DNA from: Gammaproteobacteria bacterium
Lineage (GTDB): Bacteria > Pseudomonadota > Gammaproteobacteria > Pseudomonadales > UBA5518
Reading direction: 5' to 3'
DNA length: 64,000 bases
NCBI GenBank assembly: GCA_016718385.1
Contig: JADKDK010000002.1
Location: forward strand, 620,001-684,000
Shown here: positions 17,979 to 27,431 of the stretch, piece by piece
Layout: each line of letters opens with the position of its first letter
How positions within the stretch are numbered: the stretch's first letter is position 1
Translations under genes and position numbers: made by a program
Notes under the pieces: generated by a model
What the model was told of the DNA's origin: nothing
Database searches by the model: none
Seen by the model: the letters and a program-made list of their open reading frames with translations, nothing else

Positions 17979-19100
17979 GTGAAGGTCCAACCCGCCGCTT
18001 TTTTGCGCACGACGCTTCCCCTGGGAATCGACCAGATCGGGACGCTCGATACCGGACGTTACCATTCGGTCTGGCTGCCCGATCACATGGTGAGCTTCTG
18101 GCCCGATTCGATCTGGACTCCCGAGTTCACCGATCTGGCCACCGCCTCGCCGTCGCCGCATCGCCATCTGGACGCCATGGCGGTGGCGGGCGCCGCAGCG
18201 GTGCTGACGAAAAATGTGCCGATCGCGACCAGCGTCGTCGATACGGTGCGGCGCCATCCCGCCATGCTGGCGCAGACCGCGCTGACGCTCGACCATCTCT
18301 CCCGGGGCCGCTTCATCCTGGGCCTGGGCAGCGGCGAGACGGAGAACACGGTGCCGTACGGCTTCGACTTCTCCCGGCCGGTTGGCCGCTTTGAAGAGGC
18401 CTTGCAGGTGATCCGGCTGCTGTGGGAAAGCCAGGGGCCGGTCGATTTCGAGGGGCAGTTCTTCCGCCTCCATCACGCCCGCATGGACACCGAGCTCTAC
18501 AACGGCCGCCGCCCCCCGATCTGGATCGGCGCCAGCGGGCCGCGCATGCTGCAGATCACCGGCCGATACGCCGACGGGTGGTGGCCCGCCGGTGCCTGGA
18601 CGCCAGAGGATTACGCCGCGAAGCTCGCGGTGGTGCGCGATTCGGCCAAACGCGCCGGGCGCGATCCGATGGCGATCGTGCCGGCATTCATCCTCATCAG
18701 CCTGATCGGTGACGATGACGAGCTCGACGCGATCCTGCAGGCTCCGCTGGTCAAGGCGATCCTGTTGCAGGTACCGGCAGCGGAATTGAAGAAATTCGGC
18801 CATGAACACCCGATGGGCGAAGGCTGGCGCGGCTACCAGGACATCGATCCCGGCGTGCTGACGCGCGGGCGCATCCTCGAATTTCTCGACAGGGTCGATC
18901 CGCGGGCGATCCTCGACCTGGTGCCACACGGTTCGCCCAGGCAGGTGGCGCAGACCGTCAAGGCATATTGCGACGCTGGCCTGCGCGTGCCCAAGATCCT
19001 CGACTACGGCGGCATGGCGGGCCTCGCGTACGGCGCCGACTCGGCGCGCAAGGTGCGCGAAGCCGAAGACGAACTGTTAAAGCTCACGGGCGGGAACTGA
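17979..19100 (+). CDS. LLM-class flavin-dependent oxidoreductase
   Basis: A 373-residue luciferase-like TIM-barrel protein starting at GTG 17979, with GGAGAG upstream. Motifs include YHSVWLPDHM near residue 30, TLDHLSRGRFILGLGSGE near residue 105 and RPPIWIGASGPRMLQITGRY near residue 178. The GLGSGE and WIGASGPR patterns fit F420- or FMN-dependent members such as phthiodiolone reductase-like proteins. The cofactor cannot be decided by reading alone. It may perform a monooxygenation or hydride transfer on a pathway ketone. Its stop is two bases from the second sulfotransferase start. Confidence 0.88.
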   Translation: MKVQPAAFLRTTLPLGIDQIGTLDTGRYHSVWLPDHMVSFWPDSIWTPEFTDLATASPSPHRHLDAMAVAGAAAVLTKNVPIATSVVDTVRRHPAMLAQTALTLDHLSRGRFILGLGSGETENTVPYGFDFSRPVGRFEEALQVIRLLWESQGPVDFEGQFFRLHHARMDTELYNGRRPPIWIGASGPRMLQITGRYADGWWPAGAWTPEDYAAKLAVVRDSAKRAGRDPMAIVPAFILISLIGDDDELDAILQAPLVKAILLQVPAAELKKFGHEHPMGEGWRGYQDIDPGVLTRGRILEFLDRVDPRAILDLVPHGSPRQVAQTVKAYCDAGLRVPKILDYGGMAGLAYGADSARKVREAEDELLKLTGGN

Positions 19101-19102
19101 AC

Positions 19103-20263
19103 ATGGCCGATCCGCTCGACGCCACTGCGCTGCTCGCCGCCGCCGAATCCGCGACCGGCCTCTGCGACTGGGGCGACCCCACGTTCACGCAGCGCTTCGC
19201 CCGCGCCGTGGAGCTGATACGCGGCGCCAACATGAATGCCGAGGGCGAACGCATCGCAGCGATGAACATTCACTGGCTGCTGAGCGACCGGCTGCGCTTC
19301 TTCGACGACCACCTGAAGTATGGCCTCGACAGGGAGCTGATCGAGCGACCGCTCGTCGTCACCGGCGAGCCGCGCTCGGGCACCACGCTGCTGCACGCGC
19401 TGCTGTCGGTCGACCCCGATGCGCGTGCACTCCGCTTCTGGGAGGTGATGCACCCCTCCCCCCCGCCGGGCCTGGCCAAGCCGGACGATCCACGCCGCGC
19501 GCAGGCCGACGCGGAATGGCGCGAGATCAATGCGCGCCTGCCGAACTGGCTGCGCAGCCACCCCTACAACGACATGCTGGGCGACGGCCTGCCCGAGGAC
19601 GAGCGCACCTGGGCCTTCGATTTTCGCGTGCTCACGCCGACCGCCTGGTGGCGCGTGCCGATGGGCATGGTCGTCGGTGGCCTGCCCGCGGACCCACCAG
19701 CGCAATACCGCATCCACCGGATGATGCTGCAGGCGATCCAGCATGGCCGGCCGAGGAAATACTGGGTGCTGAAGGGTTTCCACGCGACGCGCTTCCCCGC
19801 CTTCTTCGACTGCTATCCGGACGTCCGCGTGCTCTACATCCACCGCGATCCGGTGCAGAGCATCGCCTCGCGCATCCGCATGGCGGCGGATCTCACCGAG
19901 GGACTGACCGGCTCCGTCGACCTGGCAGCGCAGGCCAAAATCCACACGGCGCTCGGCCGCGCCGCCTTCCACGCCATCCTGGACAATACGATGATCGACG
20001 ATCCGCGCATCCACCATGTGCGCTACCAGGACTTCGTGGCGGACCAGGTCGGCACGATCCGCAGGTTCTACGAGTTTGCGGGCCATGCCTGGACGAGCGC
20101 GGCGGAGGCCGCAATGCGCGACTATCTCGCCGGCAACCGGGGCGACCGTCACGGCAAGTTCCTCTACTCCACCGAGCTCATCGATGGCGATATCGACGCG
20201 CTGCACGAGGAGTTCGCACCCTATCGCGAACGCTTCGGCCTCGACATCGAAAAGCGCAGATAG
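19103..20263 (+). CDS. Sulfotransferase family protein 2
   Basis: A 386-residue paralogue of the protein at 16299-17444, with GEPRSGTTLLHALL at about residue 88 and IHRDPVQSIASRIRMAADL as the second nucleotide motif. The start ATG 19103 follows the LLM stop by two bases, so translation is coupled. The C-terminal block AGNRGDRHGKFLYSTELID parallels the end of the first copy. Two such proteins in one run suggest that a sulfated or PAPS-like-binding step is needed for two related substrates, or that one has been repurposed. The family assignment is firm; the reaction is not. Confidence 0.85.
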   Translation: MADPLDATALLAAAESATGLCDWGDPTFTQRFARAVELIRGANMNAEGERIAAMNIHWLLSDRLRFFDDHLKYGLDRELIERPLVVTGEPRSGTTLLHALLSVDPDARALRFWEVMHPSPPPGLAKPDDPRRAQADAEWREINARLPNWLRSHPYNDMLGDGLPEDERTWAFDFRVLTPTAWWRVPMGMVVGGLPADPPAQYRIHRMMLQAIQHGRPRKYWVLKGFHATRFPAFFDCYPDVRVLYIHRDPVQSIASRIRMAADLTEGLTGSVDLAAQAKIHTALGRAAFHAILDNTMIDDPRIHHVRYQDFVADQVGTIRRFYEFAGHAWTSAAEAAMRDYLAGNRGDRHGKFLYSTELIDGDIDALHEEFAPYRERFGLDIEKRR

Positions 20264-20285
20264 GGCGGCAACCCGGGAGAGTCCC

Positions 20286-21101
20286 ATGCACGAGCGGATC
20301 TCCGTCCACCAGATGTGCTTTGCCGGTGCAGGGCTTTCCAACTATGTGCGCCAGTGCCGGACTCTGGGCGCGCGACGGATCGGCTTCATCAGCCCCGCGC
20401 TGCTGGCACCGGGCGGGCTCGCCGAGGCGCGTGCTGCATTGGCCGGCGGCGACTTCGCGGTGGAGACCGTCGCCCATGTCTTCCGCGCGGGCCACCTCTC
20501 CAGAGACCGCAACGAGTGGCGCGAGTCGCGCGAATCGCTCGCGCGGCTGATCGATATCGCCGCCGGGCTGGATGCGCGCTCCATCTACATGCTGACCGGC
20601 GGTCACGGCGGGCTGTGCTGGGAGGACGCCGCCGACTGCTTCTGCGAAGCGGTCGCGCCCTGCGTCGAGCGGGCAAAATCAGCAGGAGTCGGACTGGCGA
20701 TCGAAAATGCCTCTGCGCTATATGCCGAGATCCATATCGCGCATTCGCTGGCCGATACGCTCACGCTCGCCGAAATGGCCGGCGTTGGCGTCTGCATCGA
20801 GCTGTTCTTCTGCTGGGCCGAGGCGGGACTGCCGGCGCTGTTTGCACGCGCGATGCCGCGCTGCCAGCTGGTCCAGCTCTCGGACTATTGTTACGGTGAC
20901 CGCTCGCTGCCGGCACGCGCGGTGCCGGGCGATGGCGTCATCTGGCTTGAGCATATCGTGCGATCGCTGCTCGATGCCGGCTATGCGGGCGCCTTCGATC
21001 TCGAACTGCTCGGTCCCCGGATCGACGCCGAGGGGCCACCCGCGGCAGTGGCGCGCGCCGCTGCACACGTCGGCAAACTGCTGACCCACCTCGGGGCCTG
21101 A
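20286..21101 (+). CDS. Sugar phosphate isomerase/epimerase-like TIM-barrel protein
   Basis: A 271-residue protein of the xylose isomerase-like TIM-barrel superfamily. Features are ISVHQMCFAGAGLSNYVRQC at the N-terminus, the central metal-binding Glu in VGLAIENASALYAE, the segment VCIELFFCWAEAGL, and AFDLELLGPR near the C-terminus, which supplies the last Glu ligand. ATG 20286 is 22 bp after the previous stop and preceded by GGGAGAG. In catabolic clusters relatives isomerise or cleave polar ring-fission products; some bind divalent metal without sugar substrates. The next gene starts 10 bases after its stop. Confidence 0.8.
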   Translation: MHERISVHQMCFAGAGLSNYVRQCRTLGARRIGFISPALLAPGGLAEARAALAGGDFAVETVAHVFRAGHLSRDRNEWRESRESLARLIDIAAGLDARSIYMLTGGHGGLCWEDAADCFCEAVAPCVERAKSAGVGLAIENASALYAEIHIAHSLADTLTLAEMAGVGVCIELFFCWAEAGLPALFARAMPRCQLVQLSDYCYGDRSLPARAVPGDGVIWLEHIVRSLLDAGYAGAFDLELLGPRIDAEGPPAAVARAAAHVGKLLTHLGA

Positions 21102-21111
21102 CGGAGGCTTT

Positions 21112-22347
21112 ATGGCGTTCGGTGACTGTCCCGATGACGCCGCGCTGCGACACGCATGGGTTCGATTCTGCGAGCGTCTGCGCGAGTCCGGCGACGAGGT
21201 GTTCAAGGAACACAATCCCGCCAACCCCTTGCAGCGGGCCGACGCGTTTCGCTTCCTGACGCAGAACCTCGGGCAGGCATTCGATCTCGCGCTGGAGACC
21301 AGGGACACTCGTTATCCGATGCTCCATGCCTTCTGCACGCCCACCCGCAAGCTCGGCGGGGATGCGGCGGATTTCACGTACCGTCAGGCGTGGATCGACG
21401 GTCGGCATGTGTACCGGATCAGCGGCAATACCGGCACCGCGCGTTTTCTCAATTTCACCGTGCAGGGACCGCGCCCCGCGATGCAGCCCGGCACCGGCTG
21501 GCCGAGCCTGCACGAGCCCTTTGGCGATATACCGGAGGCGAACCTGCTGAAGCATCAGCTCGAGACCTCGGCGGACGGCAGCTTCGAACTCTGGCTGGGC
21601 GGCGAGAAGCGGGACGCGAACTGGCTGCCGACGACGCCGGGCACGCGCAAGCTCTTCGTCCGCCAGGGCTTCGACAGCTGGGACGAGACGCCCGCGCAGT
21701 TCTCGATCGAGCGGGTCGGCATGGCGGCGCCCCGCCCGCTGCCCACACCCGAAACAATGATCGAGGCGATCGCGTGGGCCGGCGACTTCCTGAGCGGCAT
21801 GATGCACGACTGGCCTGACCACACCTATCGGTACAGCGGCGGCGTCGTCGATCCGGCCTGCCTCAACCGCTTCCCGCCGGAGCGCTCCGCCAACAGCGCC
21901 GATGACGCCAGGCGCGGGCGGCTGGCTGCGCACATGTGCTGGGCACTGGCACCGGAGGAGGCGCTGATCGTCGAGTTCGATGCCCACGACGGCTTCTGGA
22001 TGGTGTCGCTGGGCGGCGCCTTCATGAACAGCATGGATTATCTCTACCGTCCGGTGAGTTATACGCCCGCGCGCACCCGCGTCGACAGCGACGGCACCGT
22101 ACGGCTGATCCTCTGCGCCGATGATCCCGGCTATCACAACTGGCTCGACACCCAGGGTTTCGCGGCGGGCAACCTCACCTATCGCAATCTCATGAGCACG
22201 GCGACCACCACGTTCCGCACCCGGCTGCTCAACCGCGCCGGTCTCGCCGCGGCGCTCCCGGCCGACAGTGTGCGGGTGACGCCGAAAGAGCGCGTGGCGC
22301 AGTTGCACGCGCGCTTCGACAGCATCCGGCGGCGCTACGCGCTGTAG
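21112..22347 (+). CDS. DUF1214-like protein
   Basis: A 411-residue protein of unproven function. The C-terminal third shows a DUF1214-like pattern: FWMVSLGGAFMNSMDYLYRP, then VSYTPARTRVDSDGTVRLIL and NWLDTQGFAAGNLTYR. The N-terminal half includes RYPMLHAFCTPTRKLGGD and YRISGNTGTARFLNFTVQG. No signal peptide or membrane segment is evident. GGAGG stands 6 bases before the start. Related proteins recur beside sulfotransferase-like and LLM genes in actinobacterial and proteobacterial lipid or steroid loci. It is the last gene of the plus-strand run starting at 16299. Confidence 0.7.
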   Translation: MAFGDCPDDAALRHAWVRFCERLRESGDEVFKEHNPANPLQRADAFRFLTQNLGQAFDLALETRDTRYPMLHAFCTPTRKLGGDAADFTYRQAWIDGRHVYRISGNTGTARFLNFTVQGPRPAMQPGTGWPSLHEPFGDIPEANLLKHQLETSADGSFELWLGGEKRDANWLPTTPGTRKLFVRQGFDSWDETPAQFSIERVGMAAPRPLPTPETMIEAIAWAGDFLSGMMHDWPDHTYRYSGGVVDPACLNRFPPERSANSADDARRGRLAAHMCWALAPEEALIVEFDAHDGFWMVSLGGAFMNSMDYLYRPVSYTPARTRVDSDGTVRLILCADDPGYHNWLDTQGFAAGNLTYRNLMSTATTTFRTRLLNRAGLAAALPADSVRVTPKERVAQLHARFDSIRRRYAL

Positions 22348-22481
22348 GCCGCATGCACTGCTGGTTTTACTGTCATATGTCATCGCCACACGCGGCCCAG
22401 GCTCCCGGAGGCGCTTTCACGGCGTATCCGGCCGACACGGCCGCGAATACACCGATCCGGAGCTGAGCAGGCATCCACAGC

Positions 22482-24893
22482 ATGAAACGCACATCACGCA
22501 CAACCGGAACCCGCAAACCGGCCCCGCCACTGCCGCCCCCGACAGACTGGCGCACCACCGATGCCGACGAACTCGCCAGGCGCCGGCTGCGCGCACGCGA
22601 GGAAAGCCACCTCATAACGAACCTCGATGCGGCGCAGCCGATCTTCACGAATTTCGAGGTGCGCTCGCCGAGCGGGATGAGCTATCGCGCCGAGATCCGC
22701 GATCTCGCCACGCGCCAGTTCTCCTGCACCTGTACGGATTTCCGCATCAACGGACTCGGTGCCTGCAAGCACATCGAAGCCATCCTGCTGCAGCTCGCGC
22801 GGCGCCATCGCGCGGAATTCAAGGCTGCACAACGCATCGGCTCACCGCGCGCGGACATCGTGCCCGACATCGCCGCGGGTGGCCTGCGCGTCGAGCGCAA
22901 CCGCGAGAAGTTGCCGCCGCGCGTGCGTGCGCACTTCGGTCCGGACGGACTGCAGCGGGCCGACATGGGGCCCGAGTCGCTGCTGGCGATGCTGGAGCGC
23001 TCGCGCAGCGCTGCGCTGCGGATTTCGCAGGACGTGCGGCCGTGGATCGAGGCGCGCACGCGCGAGCACGACCGGATCCTCAGCCGGCGCGAATATCTGG
23101 CCGGCGTGGCCGCGGGCCGTCATCCGGAGCAGGTTACGCACAGCCCGTTGCTGCCTTACCAGCGCGAGGGCATGCTGCATCTCGCCTTCACCGAGCGCGC
23201 GCTGCTGGCCGACGAGATGGGCCTGGGCAAGACCATCCAGGCAATCGCCGCCTGCGCCCTGCTGCACCACCTGGGCAAGGCACGCCGCGTGCTGATCGTC
23301 ACACCCGCCTCGCTCAAGGCCGAGTGGGAGGAGCAGATCCGCCGGTTCACGAACCTGCCGCTGCGGCTGGTGTTCGGTGGGCGCGCGCTGCGCGCGCGTC
23401 TCTATGCCGAAGCAGATCCGCCGCTTTTCACCATAGCGAACTACGAGCAGATCGTTGCCGACAGCCTAGATATCAACACGCGACTGCAGCCCGACATCGT
23501 GGTGCTGGATGAGGCGCAACGCATCAAGAACTGGTCGACCAAGACGGCGCAGGCCGTCAAGCGGCTGCAGAGCCGCTACGCCTTCGTGCTGACCGGCACG
23601 CCGATAGAGAACCGCATCGACGAACTGCACTCGATCGTGGATTTCCTCGACCCAGCGCTGCTGGGGCCGCTGTTCCGCTTCAACCGCGAATATTACCTGC
23701 TAGACGACAAGGGCCGTCCATCGGGGTACCGCAATCTCGAGCGCCTGCGCGAACGCGTGCGCCCGGTCCTGTTGCGCCGTCGCAAGGCCGATGTAGAGAC
23801 CGAACTGCCCGACCGCAGCGATCGCACGCTGCTGGTCGCGCTCACACCGGCCATGCGGGCCGAGTACGCGCAGACCAACAGGCTGGTGGCCGATCTGGTG
23901 GCGAAATCGAAACGCCGCCCCCTCGCCCCGCGGGAGCAGGACCTGCTGATGGTGCTGCTCAACAAGCTGCGCATGATCTGCGACACGCCCGGCATCATGA
24001 AGGACAATCCTTCGCGCGAGTGTCCGAAGCTCGCCGAACTGGCGCGCGTGCTGGATGAATGCCTCGCAGATGCCGATGTAAAGGTCATCGTGTTTTCCGA
24101 ATGGACCGGCATGCTGGAGCGGGTACGTGAGTGGGCGGACCAGCAGCGCATCGGTTACGCCTGGCACACCGGCAGCGTGGCGCAGAAGCAACGCCGCGCC
24201 GAGATCCTCGCCTTTCGCCAGGACCCGGCATGCCGGCTGTTCCTCAGCACGGATTCGGGCGGTGTGGGGTTGAACCTGCAGAACGCCAGTGTCGTGATCA
24301 ACTGCGACCTGCCCTGGAACCCGGCGCGCCTGGAGCAGCGCATCGCGCGCGCCTGGCGCAAGAACCAGTTGCGTGCTGTCACGGTCGTGAACCTGGTGGC
24401 CGAGGACACCATCGAGCATGGCATGCTGGGCTCACTGGCACAGAAACTCGAACTCGCGCAGGGCGTGCTCGATGGCGTGGGCGATCTGGAGCGCATCACG
24501 CTGAAGGGCAGCCGGCAGGCATTTCTCAAGCGCCTCGAACAGGTGATGTCCGCCGTGCCCGGCGCCGTTGCCACGGCAGCAGAGCCGCCGCCGGACGATC
24601 CCGCCGCGAACTTCGCTGCGCGCGCCCTGGCAATGATGGGTGAGCGTCTCCTGCACTGCGACGAGACCTGGGTGCCAGGCTCGCAGACGCCGGTGATCAT
24701 GGTGGTGGTGCGCGACCTCGCCGAGCGTGCCCGCGTTGAGACGCTGTTCGCTGAGACCGCCTGGCGCGGCGACAAACCCACGTTGCAGGTGCTCGACACC
24801 ACGACCCGGCAGACGCTGGAAGTCCTTGCCGCGGCCGGCATGATCAGTATCCATACCCGCGCTACGCGCCCGCTGCTGAGCACGTCGGCGTGA
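22482..24893 (+). CDS. SNF2-family DEAD/DEAH helicase with SWIM zinc finger
   Basis: An 803-residue protein. A SWIM finger near the N-terminus has C82, C84, C95 and H97 (FSCTCTDFRINGLGACKH). The helicase core follows: Walker A ADEMGLGKTIQ near residue 245, Walker B LDEAQ near 340, LTGTPIENRIDEL near 370, and the second RecA lobe with VIVFSEWTGML, LSTDSGGVGLNLQNA and EQRIARAWRKNQ. These enzymes translocate on DNA and are known in bacterial repair and transcription recycling (RapA/HepA-like). About 200 residues follow the core, ending with a segment rich in AVATAAEPPP. It has no evident connection to catabolism and marks a boundary between catabolic blocks. Confidence 0.92.
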   Translation: MKRTSRTTGTRKPAPPLPPPTDWRTTDADELARRRLRAREESHLITNLDAAQPIFTNFEVRSPSGMSYRAEIRDLATRQFSCTCTDFRINGLGACKHIEAILLQLARRHRAEFKAAQRIGSPRADIVPDIAAGGLRVERNREKLPPRVRAHFGPDGLQRADMGPESLLAMLERSRSAALRISQDVRPWIEARTREHDRILSRREYLAGVAAGRHPEQVTHSPLLPYQREGMLHLAFTERALLADEMGLGKTIQAIAACALLHHLGKARRVLIVTPASLKAEWEEQIRRFTNLPLRLVFGGRALRARLYAEADPPLFTIANYEQIVADSLDINTRLQPDIVVLDEAQRIKNWSTKTAQAVKRLQSRYAFVLTGTPIENRIDELHSIVDFLDPALLGPLFRFNREYYLLDDKGRPSGYRNLERLRERVRPVLLRRRKADVETELPDRSDRTLLVALTPAMRAEYAQTNRLVADLVAKSKRRPLAPREQDLLMVLLNKLRMICDTPGIMKDNPSRECPKLAELARVLDECLADADVKVIVFSEWTGMLERVREWADQQRIGYAWHTGSVAQKQRRAEILAFRQDPACRLFLSTDSGGVGLNLQNASVVINCDLPWNPARLEQRIARAWRKNQLRAVTVVNLVAEDTIEHGMLGSLAQKLELAQGVLDGVGDLERITLKGSRQAFLKRLEQVMSAVPGAVATAAEPPPDDPAANFAARALAMMGERLLHCDETWVPGSQTPVIMVVVRDLAERARVETLFAETAWRGDKPTLQVLDTTTRQTLEVLAAAGMISIHTRATRPLLSTSA

Positions 24894-25072
24894 TGCGGCA
24901 CCTATTCGCGTCTCGCGTTTTGCTGCTTCACTCGTGGCCGAGCTAAGCGCTGCCTTGCAAGCCGCAGCGCGGATTTCATATGTTCCGGCAATATTGAATA
25001 GCCAGCACGCACCGAATAGTTGGAGAATCCGTCAGGGTTCGATGGATGAACACGAACACTGGAGATTGAACG

Positions 25073-25215
25073 ATGGACGCCATCTCCATGCGCTATTTCG
25101 GGGTTCAGTTCTACCTGCAAGACCTGCTCGGCTGCCCTGTCGATCTGGTCACCGAAAAAAAGCCTTGCGGGCGGAGTTGCGTCCCTATGTCGAACAGGAA
25201 GGGATCAATGTCTGA
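25073..25215 (+). pseudogene. Remnant of a MntA-like minimal nucleotidyltransferase
   Basis: From ATG 25073 the frame reads RYFGVQFYLQDLLGCPVDLV, then TEK, and after a shift in the A-run at 25156-25162 it continues ALRAELRPYVEQEGINV to the TGA at 25213. This is the C-terminal half of the minimal nucleotidyltransferase family that forms the MntA antitoxin of HepT/MntA systems. The catalytic GSRARG part and any HepT partner are missing, so the remnant is non-functional. It lies in a 580-bp stretch of debris between the helicase and the lactonase-like gene and overlaps the acyltransferase remnant tail to tail. Confidence 0.65.
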
Positions 25216-25426
25216 AGGCAGATAGCGCGAATGGCGTTTCTACCTCGACGACATGAGCGACTTTGCCGGGACACAGTGTCGCCGCATCCCGCGCTGCCAC
25301 CATTTCGGCATTGCGGAACACGATCGGCAACACCGGTACATGTGCCGACATGGCCATGCGGAAGGGTCCCTTCTTGAACGGGCCGACCTGCTGCGTGTCG
25401 TAGCGCGTACCCTCTGGCGCAGTCTG
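25205..25426 (-). pseudogene. Remnant of a PlsC-type acylglycerol-phosphate acyltransferase
   Basis: Read from 25426 downward, the frame gives PEGTRYDTQQVGPFKKGPFR and then MAMSAHVPVLPIVFRNAEM and VAARDAATLCPGKVAHVVEV before stopping at 25205. PEGTR followed by FKKG and VPVLPIV is the second half of the PlsC domain, here of the kind often fused to HAD-IB phosphatases. The N-terminal H-x4-D box and most of the protein are absent, and nothing in the 50 bases upstream extends it. It is a decayed fragment with no ribosome site and shows that this interval has lost genes. Confidence 0.65.
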
Positions 25427-25477
25427 TTCGGTGGATGGCGGCTCGCTGTTGTTGTGAACGATTGTGACGCGTGAAAA

Positions 25478-26356
25478 TCAGGGTCTCCCCGCGCGCGGGC
25501 TGTCCACTTCAGCGGCAAGCAGCAGGCCCTGCGGTGCGGCGGCGGCCTCGTGCGCGATCGATGTCTGCGCGGTCAGCATGAACAGGGTGCGACCGTCATC
25601 GCCGCCGAGCATGCAGGCGTAGCAGGGCTGGCCGGTATCGATCACCTCGAGCACGGCGCCGCCCGGTGCGATGAGCGCACACTCCGGCGCGAGCGGATTG
25701 GCGATCCAGATATTGCCGTCGGTGTCGAGAGTTATGCCGTCCGGCACACGGGGCCAGGTCGCCGCCCAGATCCGGCGGTTGCCGAGCGTCCCATCGGCCC
25801 CGATGTCGAACGCCGTTAGCGCTCCGTTCAGCGTCTCTCCCACGATCAACAGCTTCCCGTCGGGCGTGATCACCGAGCCGTTGGGAAAGTGCATGTCAGC
25901 CGCCGAAACGCACACATCTCCCGCGGGCGAAATGCAGGCGAGCCTGGCCGTCGCGTGGTTCGCCATCACCGACTCCGCGCCGCGCGACGCAAACTCGGCA
26001 TCGATATCGAAACCGAAATTGCCGACGTAGGCTCTCCCGGTGGCATCGACGACCATGTCGTTGCAGTGCCAGGTCGCGATACCCCCGAGGTCGGCATGCA
26101 CGACCATCCGCCCATCGACCGAGCGGCGCAGTACCCTTCGTTTCGTCATCGACACTACCAGCATCGAACCGTCCGGCATCCAGCCCAGTCCCGAGGGCTG
26201 ATCGTCGATCCCGAACTCCACCCGCAGGTCGCCGGCGAGTGATACCGACTTCACGGCATGGGCGTAAAAATCGCTGAACCACAGACGCCCCTGGTGCCAG
26301 CGCGGACCTTCTCCGAAGTAGATGCCGGTGGCGAGAACCCGAATCGCGCGTCCCAT
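25478..26356 (-). CDS. SMP-30/gluconolactonase/LRE-family protein
   Basis: A 292-residue six-bladed propeller protein. Signature elements are IYFGEGPRWHQGRLWFSDF (the first metal-ligand Glu in GEGPRW), CNDMVVDATGRAYVGNFG (Asn-Asp metal site), FPNGSVITPDGKLLIVGET and PDGITLDTDGNIWIA with the later Asp. These match the calcium/zinc-dependent lactonases such as gluconolactonase and SMP-30. ATG 26356 is preceded by AAGGGAAA; the frame is open 18 codons further up without a site. It would open a lactone, possibly one made by the Baeyer-Villiger-type enzyme at 35417, though they are 9 kb apart. It is followed by gene debris and preceded by 230 bp with no gene. Confidence 0.88.
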   Translation of the reverse strand: MGRAIRVLATGIYFGEGPRWHQGRLWFSDFYAHAVKSVSLAGDLRVEFGIDDQPSGLGWMPDGSMLVVSMTKRRVLRRSVDGRMVVHADLGGIATWHCNDMVVDATGRAYVGNFGFDIDAEFASRGAESVMANHATARLACISPAGDVCVSAADMHFPNGSVITPDGKLLIVGETLNGALTAFDIGADGTLGNRRIWAATWPRVPDGITLDTDGNIWIANPLAPECALIAPGGAVLEVIDTGQPCYACMLGGDDGRTLFMLTAQTSIAHEAAAAPQGLLLAAEVDSPRAGRP

Positions 26357-26586
26357 GGTATTTCCCTTCGTGCTGAACAAGGCGAGCCCGGCACCTGACT
26401 GGCATCGCATCTCGAATCGTCAGCGTCATCGCTCGGGCCAGGATAACTCTTCGTGCGTTCCGTGCCCTCCGTCGCGCGGAACTCGAGCCGCAATGCACCT
26501 CCGTTTACCGTGACCGGAAAGCGGTGGTTCGTGGCTTTGCCATGCACCACCCGCCGTCGTGGCCGGGTTGAGGGCCTGCCAGGCCG

Positions 26587-27342
26587 TTACGCGACAATCG
26601 CCCGCCGACAGAACTCCCAGATATCCGCGGCCAGTTGTGCCCGATGCGCCCGGTCCGGTTGCGCGTCCCCCTGGGAAAGCAGTTCGATGTGAACGGTGGT
26701 GGAAACCAGGTTGTACACCAGGATCGCCAGGCGCTGGGGATTGCCGCTCCTGACCGAACCGGCGGCCATGCCATCGGAGAGTTGCCGGGCGATCAGGGCA
26801 ATCAGCGGGCTCAGCGCCGCCTGCAGTTCATGCGGCCGCGATTCGGCCATGCGCAAGTGCTCGCGGCTCATCGCGGCACCACGACGATTGCTCGATGCGT
26901 GGTCTGCAAGGGCCAGCGAGGTCCTGCCGAGGACGATATGGGTGACGATCAGTTCCAGGCGCTCGATGGGAGCGGATAGTGTGCTGATCAGCTTGCTGAA
27001 ATGGATGGTGGCAGCGCGGATGGTCTGCTCGAACACGGCCAGCACCAGGTCGTCCTTGCCTTCGAAACGTTCATAAAATGCGCGCCGGGACAATCCGGTC
27101 TTGTTGAGAACCGCCCGGACAGTCAGCCCTTCCAGTCCCTCTTCCTCCAGCACATCGCAGGCGGCATCGACGATCTTGCGGCTGCGCTCGAGGACCTGCT
27201 CCCGGGCGGCATCCGGCACGCGCCTGGCAGAGCGCTCTTCCCAATGGGCCGGGATTTCGGCAAGGGCCGCGATGACAGGCTGGTCGGAATTGATTGCCGG
27301 GAACATGCAAATGCATTCACGCGAGAGAAAGATTTTTTTCAT
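26587..27342 (-). CDS. TetR-family transcriptional regulator
   Basis: A regulator of about 251 residues. The helix-turn-helix lies at about residues 60-105: AACDVLEEEGLEGLTVRAVL, then TGLSRRAFYERFEGKDDLV. The C-terminal ligand domain is helical and has no recognised signature. The start is uncertain among 27369, 27342 and 27306, and none has a strong ribosome site; 27342 is a compromise. It is divergent from the ferredoxin/P450 genes, and a perfect inverted repeat sits in the gap at 27432-27446. It probably represses that operon and itself until a substrate of the P450 binds. Confidence 0.88.
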   Translation of the reverse strand: MKKIFLSRECICMFPAINSDQPVIAALAEIPAHWEERSARRVPDAAREQVLERSRKIVDAACDVLEEEGLEGLTVRAVLNKTGLSRRAFYERFEGKDDLVLAVFEQTIRAATIHFSKLISTLSAPIERLELIVTHIVLGRTSLALADHASSNRRGAAMSREHLRMAESRPHELQAALSPLIALIARQLSDGMAAGSVRSGNPQRLAILVYNLVSTTVHIELLSQGDAQPDRAHRAQLAADIWEFCRRAIVA

Positions 27343-27431
27343 TAGGCGTCCAGGCGCGATGGCTGTCAATCATCCGGCGCACGCATCCCATCGCTTCATT
27401 GACTTTTCGAGGGATGCTCTATTGAATAGCG

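Noticed and set aside
19004..20341. Minus-strand open frame of 445 codons
   Set aside because: Antisense to the second sulfotransferase-like gene, which has both nucleotide motifs and coupled start.
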